Shown piece after piece: positions 16,261 to 25,425 of a stretch of DNA of 42,744 bases; position 1 is the stretch's first letter, and the number at the start of each line of letters is the position of its first letter. The notes below the pieces were generated by a model that saw only the letters and a list, made by a program, of their open reading frames with translations, did no database searches and was not told the origin of the DNA. A program made the position numbers and the translations under genes. Source of the stretch: an uncultured Pirellulaceae bacterium (GTDB lineage: Bacteria; Planctomycetota; Planctomycetia; Pirellulales; Pirellulaceae); the NCBI GenBank assembly GCA_937928555.1, contig CALFWR010000138.1, positions 1 to 42,744 of the forward strand, read 5' to 3'.

Positions 16261-18967
16261 GATGACGATAGAGTGTTCGGTCTACCGCTTCTGCCATCTT
16301 TTCAGACGTCGGCAAAAGGTCTTCCCCCAGAAAGTCGACGATTTGGGAAACGGCTGAATTAGGATCGTCCAAAATTTCTGCATAGGAAATCTCGATGTGC
16401 TCGGATCGAGGATTATCCTTGAGCCACGCAAGTGATCGAAAGCGGTGATACGCTAACTCCTGTGACATCGCGTCCAGGTCCAGATCACCGCCGGTCTGGC
16501 CGTTATTCTGTAGCATTTTGGATTGCGATGCCACAACTTCCTCGATCGGCCGCGTCAAGAAGATCACTTTGTAATCGTGCATGGTCGGCAAGTCAGGCAA
16601 CAGCATCGAAATCGCCTTGATCGCTTTGCGGTCCAAATCGGGTGTGCTCAGGATTCTGAAATCATGTTTGACACGTTTGATGGCTTCCCATTCATAGTAA
16701 CCCTTGGGATTGTCGGAGTCCGGTGCTCGCTGGCCGTCGGTTTTTGCTTTCAAGCCACCGGCTTCCAGCATTTGCATCATCAGCGAGGTTCCGCTGCGAG
16801 GCAGTCCGGAGACGATTACGCGTGTCTGTCCCGATCGTATGCGACTGTCGATTCGCGGCGGTCGTTCCTGGTCGAGTTGCAGATAGCGATCCGCTTCGGA
16901 TTTAAATTCTGGAACAGGGAAACGTTGAGACGCTCGCAAGCCAATTGCAAAATCGCCATGAGACTGATGCTGTTTTTGCGTCGCGATTTGGTTCCCCCGC
17001 TGCCGATGGAAGGCCGCTTGTTCGGGGTCGTCCAGACGTTGGTAAACGATTGCGGCCCAGCGGTGAGCCTGGTGCCACTCCCCCGAAAGTTTGAGCGTCG
17101 TCGTGATGGCGGTCCGTGCTTTTTCAAGCTCTCCTGAACGCGTCAATGCCATCGCCAGCAAAAGATGACAGCGCGGGTTTCGGTGATTTAGCGCGAGGCT
17201 GCCGAGAGCCGCTTCGATGGCGGCGCCCCAGTTGCCTTGCACATAGTAAATGCGAGCCATTAAGGAACGAGCGAGTGCATTTTCGTCGTGGATCTTCGAG
17301 GCATGCTTTAATGTTTCTTTCGCGCTTCGTAGGTCCCGCAACCGCAAAAACAATCGCGCTAATTGAACCAGCACCATCGGTTGCTTTACCCTGGACCCAA
17401 GTTCACGCATCGTTTCGTAAACCGAATCGCTGGCCTGTCCGAGACGCAGTTTACAGTCGCACCACATAACAACCATTTGCAGTGATGGGGTCGACTTCAG
17501 ATCGTAGGCAGCCTCGATCAAGTCAATGCAATGCTGGTAGTAACCAGCCTGGTTCGCCGCAGCGATCCATTGCACGATAAAGCGAGTTTCCCAGGGATAC
17601 TCGTGACTGATCGAGGACAGAATATCACGAGCCTCTTGCGGTTGGCCAGTGAAGATAAGACTGCGGGCCAAATTGTAGGAGCACTCAGTGCGTGCGGAAT
17701 CCCTCTGTTTCTCGCGACTTTCACCCGGGTCTTCGATGTAACCCAGGGCAACAAACTGCTTCACCAGTTCGCTGGCTTGCTCGGGAGAAATGTCGGGCGC
17801 TTCGCGCTGCATGCCATCGTTGCCGGGCACGTCCTCCCAACTGGGAATGTATTGGACGTCGGGGGGATTTTCAAAAGCCTCCAATAGCGGTCGGCCTTGC
17901 ATGTCTTCGCCTACCGGGAGTCCCAACACGGTCAACAGCGTTGGTGCGATGTCAATCAAATTGGCCCCGTGGATCAGCGCGTCCTTTTTGATGCCCGGAC
18001 CGTGCATGGCCAGCATGCCGAACTCGCGATGCCAGATCGCCGGCCCAGCCGGTTCGCGCGGCATACCCAAGGGACGCAAGTCCCGAGACTGAAATCCGTG
18101 GTCGGAGCAAAGCACAACGGTGGTATCGGCGTCGCACAGGGATAATAACCGCTCCAGCATCATGTCGGAAAAACGATAGCAACCGGTCACGACATCTTTG
18201 TACAGCTCAAAATCCTGTTCCGAAACGTTTGGCATCCGTGGCGGATGATAGTTCATGAACCCGTGAGAAAAGTGGTCGATCGCGGTGTAGTAAACGGCCA
18301 TAAAATCCCAAGGCTCGTTTTCCATAATGTCCGTGGCAACCGCGTGGGTGGTCAGCATTTCTGCGATCACTTTGGCCAGCATTGCCAGACGACTGTCGGT
18401 GTCCTGATCGATGCTGGCGGCGTTGGGGCAGAACGGCAGCAGTTGCTCGGCCGTAATTTCTCGGGGTAAAACCCGGTTTTTCAGGTAACGCGAGGCACGA
18501 TCTTCGGGATGGATCAGGTTTTTGGCAGCGCTGGCGACGGGGTCGGAAGGATCGACACCGCTGATCAAGTTGGAGACGACACAGCCGTCAATCTGTTCGG
18601 CGGGATGGCTGGCCCACCAATTGACGACATTGCTTTTGAGGCCGTTTTGAGAACAAATGTTCCAGACTGCTTTACATTGACGAGAATGGCTGCTGAACGG
18701 ACGTGAGCCACCGTTGATCAAGTCGGGTTCGACAAATCCATGTATTCCGTGTTGGTCGGGATATTTGCCGGTGGCAGCCGAATTCCACAACATGGGTGAG
18801 AGCATGGGATTCATTGTGGCAAGATTTCCCATCGCTCCCTGATTGACGAACTGCTCCAGTGTCGGCAGCAAACCGGCATCCATCATCGGGTTGATGTGTT
18901 CCCAGTCTGCGCCGTCCCAGCCAATCCATAGCAGCTTTTTTGATCCTTTTTTGGCGTTGTCTCCCAT
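16241..18967 (-). CDS. Three-part fusion: type I phosphodiesterase, TPR region and sulfotransferase
   Basis: The 908-aa protein has an alkaline-phosphatase-superfamily type I phosphodiesterase/nucleotide pyrophosphatase domain at about 10-430. Its metal ligands are visible (Asp18 in IGWDGADW, candidate nucleophile Ser57 or Thr66 in LSPMLWNSAATGK, AIDHFSHGF, LCSDHGF). Residues 440-690 carry helical TPR-like repeats (ARSLMARIYYVQGNWGAAIE, CHLLLAMALTRSGELEKART). Residues 715-905 form a Sulfotransfer_3-type domain with the PAPS loop GLPRSGTSLM and the distal VIFLTRPIEEVVASQSKML. No signal peptide is evident. It starts 21 bases after the stop of a PEP-CTERM gene and is probably co-transcribed. Its targets are unknown; sulfation and phospho- or sulfoester handling of an exported glycan is an inference. 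Confidence 0.88.
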   Translation of the reverse strand: MGDNAKKGSKKLLWIGWDGADWEHINPMMDAGLLPTLEQFVNQGAMGNLATMNPMLSPMLWNSAATGKYPDQHGIHGFVEPDLINGGSRPFSSHSRQCKAVWNICSQNGLKSNVVNWWASHPAEQIDGCVVSNLISGVDPSDPVASAAKNLIHPEDRASRYLKNRVLPREITAEQLLPFCPNAASIDQDTDSRLAMLAKVIAEMLTTHAVATDIMENEPWDFMAVYYTAIDHFSHGFMNYHPPRMPNVSEQDFELYKDVVTGCYRFSDMMLERLLSLCDADTTVVLCSDHGFQSRDLRPLGMPREPAGPAIWHREFGMLAMHGPGIKKDALIHGANLIDIAPTLLTVLGLPVGEDMQGRPLLEAFENPPDVQYIPSWEDVPGNDGMQREAPDISPEQASELVKQFVALGYIEDPGESREKQRDSARTECSYNLARSLIFTGQPQEARDILSSISHEYPWETRFIVQWIAAANQAGYYQHCIDLIEAAYDLKSTPSLQMVVMWCDCKLRLGQASDSVYETMRELGSRVKQPMVLVQLARLFLRLRDLRSAKETLKHASKIHDENALARSLMARIYYVQGNWGAAIEAALGSLALNHRNPRCHLLLAMALTRSGELEKARTAITTTLKLSGEWHQAHRWAAIVYQRLDDPEQAAFHRQRGNQIATQKQHQSHGDFAIGLRASQRFPVPEFKSEADRYLQLDQERPPRIDSRIRSGQTRVIVSGLPRSGTSLMMQMLEAGGLKAKTDGQRAPDSDNPKGYYEWEAIKRVKHDFRILSTPDLDRKAIKAISMLLPDLPTMHDYKVIFLTRPIEEVVASQSKMLQNNGQTGGDLDLDAMSQELAYHRFRSLAWLKDNPRSEHIEISYAEILDDPNSAVSQIVDFLGEDLLPTSEKMAEAVDRTLYRHRKAPAP

Positions 18968-18988
18968 GTCGGCTACTTTCGTGGTCGG

Positions 18989-19915
18989 TTAATTCGGTGA
19001 CGGGGCGTCTGGTGACTGAGTAGAGGCAGTCGCATCTTCGACCGCGCGACGTCTGCGCCGCCAAGCGGTCACTCCCAACGCACCGAGTGCCAAAACGGCC
19101 AACGAGCTCGGTTCGGGAACGCCTGTCACACCAACCGCGAAACCACGATCGAGGTCCGCTTGACCTTCGGTTGTGAAAGCGACTTGATTCACGATGATTC
19201 CGTTAAGCCCAGCCAGTGGACCCGGGGGAACACCGACGGTCTGGCCCGGCGTGACCAGATTCAGACGAATCCAGCCGAATTGTTCTTCGCCGGCAGCGTC
19301 ATCGAAAGTAAACGCAAGATGACCCACCTGGACTCCGGGAGCCGTTGCAAGGTAAGTTTGCCCAAACTGATGGTTGACGCGAGCTTCGGCTCCGATTGGA
19401 TCGGCAAGGACTGAACGGTGGCTGTCATCACCAAAACTGGAGACGAACGAGCGGCCTGAGAGTGTTTGGAGTCGACTTTGAAGCGTACTGAATCGAGCTC
19501 CCAGCGCGGCGTTGGCAGGAAAATTTATTTGATCAACTGCTGGCTCGCCGTATGAGTTGGTAAATGGAAATGTCGCCCGGTTACCAAAAAACCTCGCACC
19601 ATTGACGGCCTGTCCAAAGATTCTTCCAAATCCAAATCCTGCCGGATGAATTGCGGAAAGCGCGATATTGCCGTTTCCATTCAAACTGGTTGAGAATCTC
19701 GCCGCAGAACCCATTGCAGTGGTGCCAAGGATCGGACCCGGTGTTACCGCACCAGGCAGCAGGGATGCATTGGGTTCCCTGATGATAATATCAGCGCATA
19801 CTTCGGTTGATGTGGCTGTCATGGCAGCTGTGGTCGCTGCGCCAGCCGCTACGTAGGACACCCACCGGCTGGACTTTTTGTGTTGTTTTGAGCTTGTCGA
19901 GTCGTTTGTTGCCAT
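18989..19915 (-). CDS. PEP-CTERM sorting-domain exported protein
   Basis: The 308-aa protein has a basic N-terminus and a hydrophobic Ala/Thr-rich leader (VSYVAAGAATTAAMTATS). A Gly/Ala/Phe-rich beta-type central domain of unknown type follows. It ends in a PEP-CTERM signal: VPEP at the head, the LAVLALGALGV membrane stretch, then WRRRRRA. Exosortase systems recognise this tail and process the protein at the cell envelope, often in strains with exopolysaccharide. The body (for example SVLADPIGAEARVNHQFGQT) gives no function. It is the first gene of an operon with the phosphodiesterase-sulfotransferase fusion and is divergent from the sigma/kinase pair. Confidence 0.88.
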   Translation of the reverse strand: MATNDSTSSKQHKKSSRWVSYVAAGAATTAAMTATSTEVCADIIIREPNASLLPGAVTPGPILGTTAMGSAARFSTSLNGNGNIALSAIHPAGFGFGRIFGQAVNGARFFGNRATFPFTNSYGEPAVDQINFPANAALGARFSTLQSRLQTLSGRSFVSSFGDDSHRSVLADPIGAEARVNHQFGQTYLATAPGVQVGHLAFTFDDAAGEEQFGWIRLNLVTPGQTVGVPPGPLAGLNGIIVNQVAFTTEGQADLDRGFAVGVTGVPEPSSLAVLALGALGVTAWRRRRRAVEDATASTQSPDAPSPN

Positions 19916-20284
19916 CGTTCTTCACTGACTTTTGAGGGTTCGCTTTCGTTTTGGGCCATGCAAATTGCCCGACACCAAAGATTGCGATGAAAAACGTCCA
20001 GAGCGATCAACAAATTCTGTTTTTTGTTGGAAACGCCACAAAATGACCGCGATTTTCTCGGGTTGAAAGTGTCAGCAACCCGCGCAACCCGCAGATGCCG
20101 TTTGGGGAACCTCACGCCAGGGCGAATAAGCCGTTCGGCTGAGTTTTCTGTCGCCGAAAAAAAGCCAGCCGATGCATTTGCGTGGATACAATATGGGGAC
20201 GAGTACGCTCTGCGACTGAGTGGATTCAAAATCACTTCGAAATGGCGCACGATCATTCGTTTTGGCACACTCCATGAGTTTTTC
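19916..20284. promoter_or_regulatory. Divergent intergenic region between the PEP-CTERM operon and the ECF sigma gene
   Basis: The 369-base gap must hold promoters for both directions. I see a perfect small palindrome AGCCGTTCGGCT at 20129-20140 and a TACAAT hexamer near 20188 that could be a -10 box toward the sigma gene, without a convincing -35. The sigma reading frame stays open upstream to 20024 but shows no ECF-family similarity there, so it is treated as non-coding. Confidence 0.4.
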
Positions 20285-20878
20285 ATGACCCACCTTTCAG
20301 ATGGCGTTACAGAAATCTTGCACGCTTGGGGAGCCGAAGTCTCCCAGGAGCCGTTCGATCAATTTTTTGTGCTGGTTTACGACGATTTGCGTAAAATCGC
20401 CAATCATCAAATCAACCGTGAATCGGCGGGCCACACTTTGTCGGGTACTGCGTTGGTGCATGAAGCATTTATGAAGTTGATGAACACAAAAAACTGCACA
20501 TGGGAAAATCGAAAGCATTTTTTTGATCTCGCCGCCAAAGCAATGCGACACGCATTGGTGGATCATGCCCGGCATAAAAAGCGAATTAAGCGAGGGGGAG
20601 AATTTCGACGAAACCATCAGGTTGTGCTAACCGAGGTTTCCGCGTTCTCATCGCCGCGAGAAGTCGCGCTGGATGTTGATGGGGCGTTGGACGCTTTGGC
20701 GAAGCATTCCGCCAAGCTTGCGAAAATTGTCGAACTCCGATTCTTTTGCAATTTGACGCACCAGCAAATCGCGGACATCTTGGACATGTCAGAAGTTACG
20801 ATCCGTCGTCGCTGGGCCTATGCACGTGCCTGGTTGAACGACTACCTCGAAGCGGGAGAGGATGCCGATGCATCATAA
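20285..20878 (+). CDS. ECF-type RNA polymerase sigma factor (planctomycete kinase-linked type)
   Basis: From ATG 20285 the product is 197 aa. Region 2 is clear (FDQFFVLVYDDLRKIANHQI, then GTALVHEAFMKLMN and RHALVDHARHKKRIKRGG). So is region 4 with its helix-turn-helix (LRFFCNLTHQQIADILDMS, VTIRRRWAYARAWLNDYL). Planctomycetes have expanded ECF groups encoded next to Ser/Thr kinases, and this gene overlaps its kinase partner by 11-17 bases. No anti-sigma factor is present, so kinase control of the sigma factor is a plausible mechanism but is not shown. An upstream in-frame extension from 20024 seems non-coding. Confidence 0.9.
   Translation: MTHLSDGVTEILHAWGAEVSQEPFDQFFVLVYDDLRKIANHQINRESAGHTLSGTALVHEAFMKLMNTKNCTWENRKHFFDLAAKAMRHALVDHARHKKRIKRGGEFRRNHQVVLTEVSAFSSPREVALDVDGALDALAKHSAKLAKIVELRFFCNLTHQQIADILDMSEVTIRRRWAYARAWLNDYLEAGEDADAS
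20854..20861 (+). promoter_or_regulatory. Shine-Dalgarno site deciding the kinase start
   Basis: GGGAGAGG lies inside the sigma coding sequence and is spaced ideally for ATG 20868, not for the in-frame ATG at 20862. It implies coupled or re-initiated translation of the kinase. Confidence 0.55.
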
Positions 20879-22682
20879 TGAGCTGACCACGCCGGGTGAT
20901 GACGACACCACACTGGAATGTGAATTGTTCGAACGTTTGGTTGATGCCGGTACTGACTCGCAACATCGGTTGCTGAACGAGATCCGTGAGCAGACGCCGG
21001 AAATGTGTGCACGGCTGGAAAAGTTGCTGAAGATTCACAGCGCTGCTGAACATCAGACCGCCTTGCAGGTTCCTCAGGAAATCCGCTATCGCCAGGGCGA
21101 CAAAATCGATGACTATGAGATCATCCACTTTCTGGCTTCCGGAGGCGAAGCAGACGTTTATCTCGCCCGCCAGTCAACGCTCGTTGATCGCGATGTGGCG
21201 ATCAAGGTGCTCCGTCGACGCTCTGGGGCTTCCACAGATTATCTGTCGCGGTTTCAGTCTGAAAAAGCGGCTCTTGCCAGATTGATTCATCCCGGAATTG
21301 CCAAAATTTTTGACGCTGGCGTAACGCCTCGTGGCGAGCATTACTGCGCTGTTGAATATGTCGCGGGACCAACTGTAACGGAGTTCCTCGCGGGGCAAGA
21401 TCTATTGATCAGGGAACGACTTGAGGTCTTTGTCGAAATCTGCGGTGCGGTACAGTACGCCAACGAGAACGGTATTTTTCATCGGGACTTGAAGCCGTCG
21501 AACATTATTGTTTCGGATACCGATGGTCGTCATCGGCCAGTGGTGATTGATTTCGGGATCGCCAAAGTCGACAATCACTCAAGTGATAATTCCGACACCC
21601 TCACTCACCAGGGGGATCTGTTGGGAACGCTTGGTTATATCGCGCCAGAACGGTTGGACGATGCCAGAGTATCCAACTCCCAATCGGAAGTTTACTCGCT
21701 TGGAGCGGTGCTGTATGAAATGATCTGCCAACAGCCAATCTTCAGTCTAAGCAACAATCGGGGAATCGTTGCTGCCCTTGAGTCGCTCAGGAATAATGAC
21801 ATCGTCAAGCCGTCGGAACGCCTGAAGCAAAACGGGTCGTCGTCGCGTTCTCTGAATTCACGGGAGCAGTTCGCGGCTGAACTGGACTGGATTTGTCTGA
21901 AGGCTGTTGAAAGAGATCCTCAGCGGCGATACGCATCGGTGCGCGAATTGCGTAAAGACGTTTGTCGGTGTTTGGATGGCCAGTCGGTAGAAGCGGCTCC
22001 ACCGGGGCGTTGGTACATAGCGACAAAGTTTTATCAGCGACACCGGTTGGTGTGTATTTTGTCCATGATGCTATTGGTGATGCTTGCGGTCCTTTCAGTT
22101 GGGACAACCTACTGGGCCTTGAAGCTGGACAAAGCTCGTCGAGCTGCTGACTTGTTGGCTGCCAAAAGTCAAAACGATAGCCTGCATCTCAGCACGGTGC
22201 TTGAATTTATGATTACTGCATTTGACGATGAAGAAGAAAGCTTCGGTGCGGTGGCCGTTTGTGGCGAACAGTTGCTCAATTCGCCGGCATTGGAGAGAAA
22301 GTCTCGCCGCAACTTGCAATACAATTCGGCAACCGGCAGTCTTAATGAGGAGGCAACAGAATCTCAAAACGTGAAACGACAACATAACAATCCACTGGCC
22401 GCCAACTACGCCAATCCGAGCCTGCCGCAAGCAGTGCTCGTCAGGCAGCGCATTCGGTTCTTTGACCAGTTCCTGGAAAAACAAGTCGATCAGTTTGGTG
22501 AAACGAGTCCTTTTGTGGTGCAAACGTTGCTTGACAAGGCTGAAATCGAGATAGGCTCGAATTCTTCCGGGGCGCAGGAGACGTTGTCGCGGGCACAATC
22601 GGCTCTGAGGAAACTTGGCCGGAATGACTCTGATCCACTGGTGCAGGAGTACGTTAAGTTAAGTGAAAAAGCTCGCGAATAA
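20868..22682 (+). CDS. Hanks-type Ser/Thr protein kinase with one transmembrane segment
   Basis: The 604-aa product uses ATG 20868, chosen because GGGAGAGG (20854-20861) sits six bases upstream; ATG 20862 is in frame but too close. The numbers here count from 20862. The kinase domain runs from about 84 to 375 with a modified glycine loop (LASGGEADVY), the VAIK lysine (Lys115), HRDLKPSN (207-214), DFG (230-232) and YIAPERL. A membrane segment at about 396-418 (VCILSMMLLVMLAVLSVG) is followed by a helical C-terminal domain of about 185 residues. The N-terminal 80 residues may interact with the sigma factor. It overlaps the sigma gene, so expression is coupled; likely targets are the sigma factor or envelope proteins. 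Confidence 0.92.
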   Translation: MHHNELTTPGDDDTTLECELFERLVDAGTDSQHRLLNEIREQTPEMCARLEKLLKIHSAAEHQTALQVPQEIRYRQGDKIDDYEIIHFLASGGEADVYLARQSTLVDRDVAIKVLRRRSGASTDYLSRFQSEKAALARLIHPGIAKIFDAGVTPRGEHYCAVEYVAGPTVTEFLAGQDLLIRERLEVFVEICGAVQYANENGIFHRDLKPSNIIVSDTDGRHRPVVIDFGIAKVDNHSSDNSDTLTHQGDLLGTLGYIAPERLDDARVSNSQSEVYSLGAVLYEMICQQPIFSLSNNRGIVAALESLRNNDIVKPSERLKQNGSSSRSLNSREQFAAELDWICLKAVERDPQRRYASVRELRKDVCRCLDGQSVEAAPPGRWYIATKFYQRHRLVCILSMMLLVMLAVLSVGTTYWALKLDKARRAADLLAAKSQNDSLHLSTVLEFMITAFDDEEESFGAVAVCGEQLLNSPALERKSRRNLQYNSATGSLNEEATESQNVKRQHNNPLAANYANPSLPQAVLVRQRIRFFDQFLEKQVDQFGETSPFVVQTLLDKAEIEIGSNSSGAQETLSRAQSALRKLGRNDSDPLVQEYVKLSEKARE

Positions 22683-22846
22683 CTGAGCCAGAGTCGTCAG
22701 GGTCGAGAAAGTAATCTGGGGTAATGGGCAGTGGCTGGATATCGGGAACTGAACGTTTCTTTCTTTCCTCGTGCACGGTTCGGCTCCGGCTCATGAGGTA
22801 GGTTATGTCCTAGATTGGACGCCTGCCCAAGATTGGAAGAGCGAGG

Positions 22847-25423
22847 TCAAACCAGTTGTTGAAACCGGGCGGCGAGCTTGTTCAGATTTCGGCCGCGGAA
22901 AATGGAAAAGTGTGTGCCCGGAACGCGATACACCGATACGCTGCGAGCGAACTTTGACCAACCGTAGTCGTCTTTCACGTTGTACTTGGCTTCAATGATG
23001 TCACCGCGAATCAGGTCCAGTTCCAAATCACAGGCGCGAGGTTGGTAGGCATTTTCGATTTCACCGATAACGTCTTCCAAATCAAAAGACCGACGCATTT
23101 CAAGATTGCCATTGGCCGCGGTCGGCTCGCCAGACTGAATCGCTTCTTTTTGTTTTGTGTAGTTTAATTCTTCCCAGGCCAATGATGGACGCTTCAAGCG
23201 TTGCAGCCAGTTCAATGCCCGTCCAAGCGAACTGGTTTTTGTGATCGCTTCAGGGACGGCTTGGTCAATATTGATGACCTTCATGACTTCGAAGCCACCG
23301 TCGCTCAAAAAGCGAGCCATTTCAAATGCCAAAATACCTCCGAACGAATAGCCGGCAGTCATGATCTGGCTATCTCCGGGCAGTTGTTGACTGATAACTT
23401 CGGTGTAACACTTGGCGATCGAGACGGCAGAATGGGAGTTTTCTTTATCGGGCAGTTCCCCGGTGAGCCACGGCGAATCGAGAATTAGAATCGAATAGGT
23501 GTTCCTGATGGTGTCGTTGATCAGCCCGCTGTACAGATACCCGCTTCCGCCGCCGGGGTGTAGGAAAATCATGACGGGGCTTTTTCCGTCCAGTGGCTTC
23601 CCGAGGCGATTAATGATCGGGGAGAGCTCTGAATTTTCTTTTGCAGTGGTTTCGTTGGAAGCCTGGCGAATGTAATCAGCCAATTTGTTGACTGTGGGAA
23701 AGGAAAGCAGCGTTGCGGCGCCAAAGACTTTATGTGGGAAAGCTTTTTCCAAGCCCAGTGCCAATGCCATTCCAGCGAGCGAGTCGCCGCCGCTTTGTTC
23801 AAACGTTGTATCCAAAGTCGCCGGGGCGGAGCCGAGGACGAATTTCCAGACCTTTGCAATCTGAGCCTGGACCTGGTCGAGCCCTTTGGTGGCGATTTCC
23901 GGTTGGCTGCTGTTGTCCGCGACGACCAGTGATAACAGCTTGCGAGTGTCGACTTTGCCGCCCACGGTCGTTGGAAGTTTGTCCAGGAACATGAACCGCG
24001 ACGGCACCATGTATTGCGGCAGCGTTTGTTGGATAAAACTTGAAATTTGTTGCTGTAGTTCTTCAGCCTGACCGGCGGCAGATTGATCGGTACGCGGGAT
24101 CGCGAAACAAACCAGTTGCTCGCGGCCGGTATCTGATTTTTGCACAACCGCGTTGATCACTTCCGGATGTTGGCAGATTGCGTTTTCGATTTCGTGCAGT
24201 TCAATTCGAAAGCCGCGAAACTTGACCTGACTGTCGATACGACCGCAAAACAGAAGCTGGCCTTGCTGGTCCCACTGGACTTTGTCACCCGTTCGGTAGC
24301 ACCAGCGACCGTCAAGTAACTCGGAGTGCATAAACGCAGCGGCCGTTTGCTCTGGGCGGTTCCAGTATCCTTTGGCGACGCCGATTCCGGAGATATAAAG
24401 CTCTCCCGGTTGACCGCTGGCGTGGATCAGTTGATTGTCGTCGCTGACGACGTGGCATTCGAGGTTCTCGATTGGAAGCCCAATCGATTCACGGTTTTCC
24501 GGCGTCAGGTCACAGACCGTTGCGGTGATGGTTGCTTCTGTTGGTCCATAGCCATGAACCAGTCGGACCTTTTCGGGCGAAACATGCTTGAACCACAAGT
24601 CCACCAACTCCGTTTTGATCTGCTCGCCACCGATGGTGACCAGGCGAACGCATTCGGGCAGGGGTTCAGATTCGAGGGCCGGTACAATGCTGTGCCACAA
24701 TGCGGTCGGCATGTTGAGCAGTGTCAAATCTTGCTCGCGCACCCAGTGTAAAAACTTGACCGGAGAATCGAGTGATTGTGGATCGACTGTTGCCAGGCAT
24801 GCTCCGCTTCCGATGGTCGTGAAGATGACTTCGATGGAAAGATCAAATCCGATTGATATCATTTGCAGGATTCGATCGCCGGAAGTGATCTGATAGACGT
24901 CGATCATCCCCCGGTTGTGATTGCAAATTGCTTCCCAGTGAATGCAAACGCCCTTGGGTTGGCCCGTCGAACCCGAGGTGTAAATCATATAGGTCGGGTC
25001 ATCGGCCCGATGCGGGAAAACAACCGGCTTGGCCTGTGCAAGATCGGCAGTTTCGGCGAACAGCGACTTGGTATCGAGTTCGATGATGTGCAGATCAAGG
25101 CCGAGGTTTCTGATTTTGTTCTCAGCAGCGTGATCGACCAGCACGCATTGAGCACACGAGTCGGTCAGCATGAACTTGATCCGCTGATCGGGGTTGGCCG
25201 GATCAATCGGCAGAAAGAATCCGCCCGTGGCAAGCACCCCGAACTGACTGGCGTACAACTCGGGGCCGCGATCCATGATCAGGGCGACGGGGACCGTGAG
25301 GTCGAGCCCAAGCCCGCCGAGGCGATCGGCAACTTGTTCAATAGCAAGGCAAAACTGCGCGTAGTTGATCTCGCGGTTTGCTATCGTCGTTGCGATCGCA
25401 CTGGAAGGATGGATGTTGTTCAC
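22847..25423 (-). CDS. Free-standing A-T-TE nonribosomal peptide synthetase-like enzyme
   Basis: The 858-aa protein has one adenylation domain (A3 YMIYTSGSTGQPKG, A5 HGYGPTEATI, A7 YRTGD, A8 GRIDSQVKFRGFRIELHE, A10 Lys490). A phosphopantetheine carrier follows (Ser548 in FEQSGGDSLAG). The C-terminal thioesterase has Ser693 in GYSFGG, Asp720 and His838 in GTHFSIFRG. There is no condensation domain. The A4 FDLS motif keeps the Asp (194) that binds the substrate alpha-amine. My reading of the binding pocket (D194, L195, E198, N237, V262, I264, G291, I299) is tentative and matches no code I am sure of. GTG 25423 starts 2 bases after the oxidase stop, so the two form an operon. The product is likely a released amino acyl, ester or dimer. 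Confidence 0.92.
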   Translation of the reverse strand: MNNIHPSSAIATTIANREINYAQFCLAIEQVADRLGGLGLDLTVPVALIMDRGPELYASQFGVLATGGFFLPIDPANPDQRIKFMLTDSCAQCVLVDHAAENKIRNLGLDLHIIELDTKSLFAETADLAQAKPVVFPHRADDPTYMIYTSGSTGQPKGVCIHWEAICNHNRGMIDVYQITSGDRILQMISIGFDLSIEVIFTTIGSGACLATVDPQSLDSPVKFLHWVREQDLTLLNMPTALWHSIVPALESEPLPECVRLVTIGGEQIKTELVDLWFKHVSPEKVRLVHGYGPTEATITATVCDLTPENRESIGLPIENLECHVVSDDNQLIHASGQPGELYISGIGVAKGYWNRPEQTAAAFMHSELLDGRWCYRTGDKVQWDQQGQLLFCGRIDSQVKFRGFRIELHEIENAICQHPEVINAVVQKSDTGREQLVCFAIPRTDQSAAGQAEELQQQISSFIQQTLPQYMVPSRFMFLDKLPTTVGGKVDTRKLLSLVVADNSSQPEIATKGLDQVQAQIAKVWKFVLGSAPATLDTTFEQSGGDSLAGMALALGLEKAFPHKVFGAATLLSFPTVNKLADYIRQASNETTAKENSELSPIINRLGKPLDGKSPVMIFLHPGGGSGYLYSGLINDTIRNTYSILILDSPWLTGELPDKENSHSAVSIAKCYTEVISQQLPGDSQIMTAGYSFGGILAFEMARFLSDGGFEVMKVINIDQAVPEAITKTSSLGRALNWLQRLKRPSLAWEELNYTKQKEAIQSGEPTAANGNLEMRRSFDLEDVIGEIENAYQPRACDLELDLIRGDIIEAKYNVKDDYGWSKFARSVSVYRVPGTHFSIFRGRNLNKLAARFQQLV

Positions 25424-25425
25424 GA

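Noticed and set aside
20024-20284. N-terminal extension of the sigma factor
   Set aside because: The open frame continues but has no ECF similarity; the family start fits ATG 20285.
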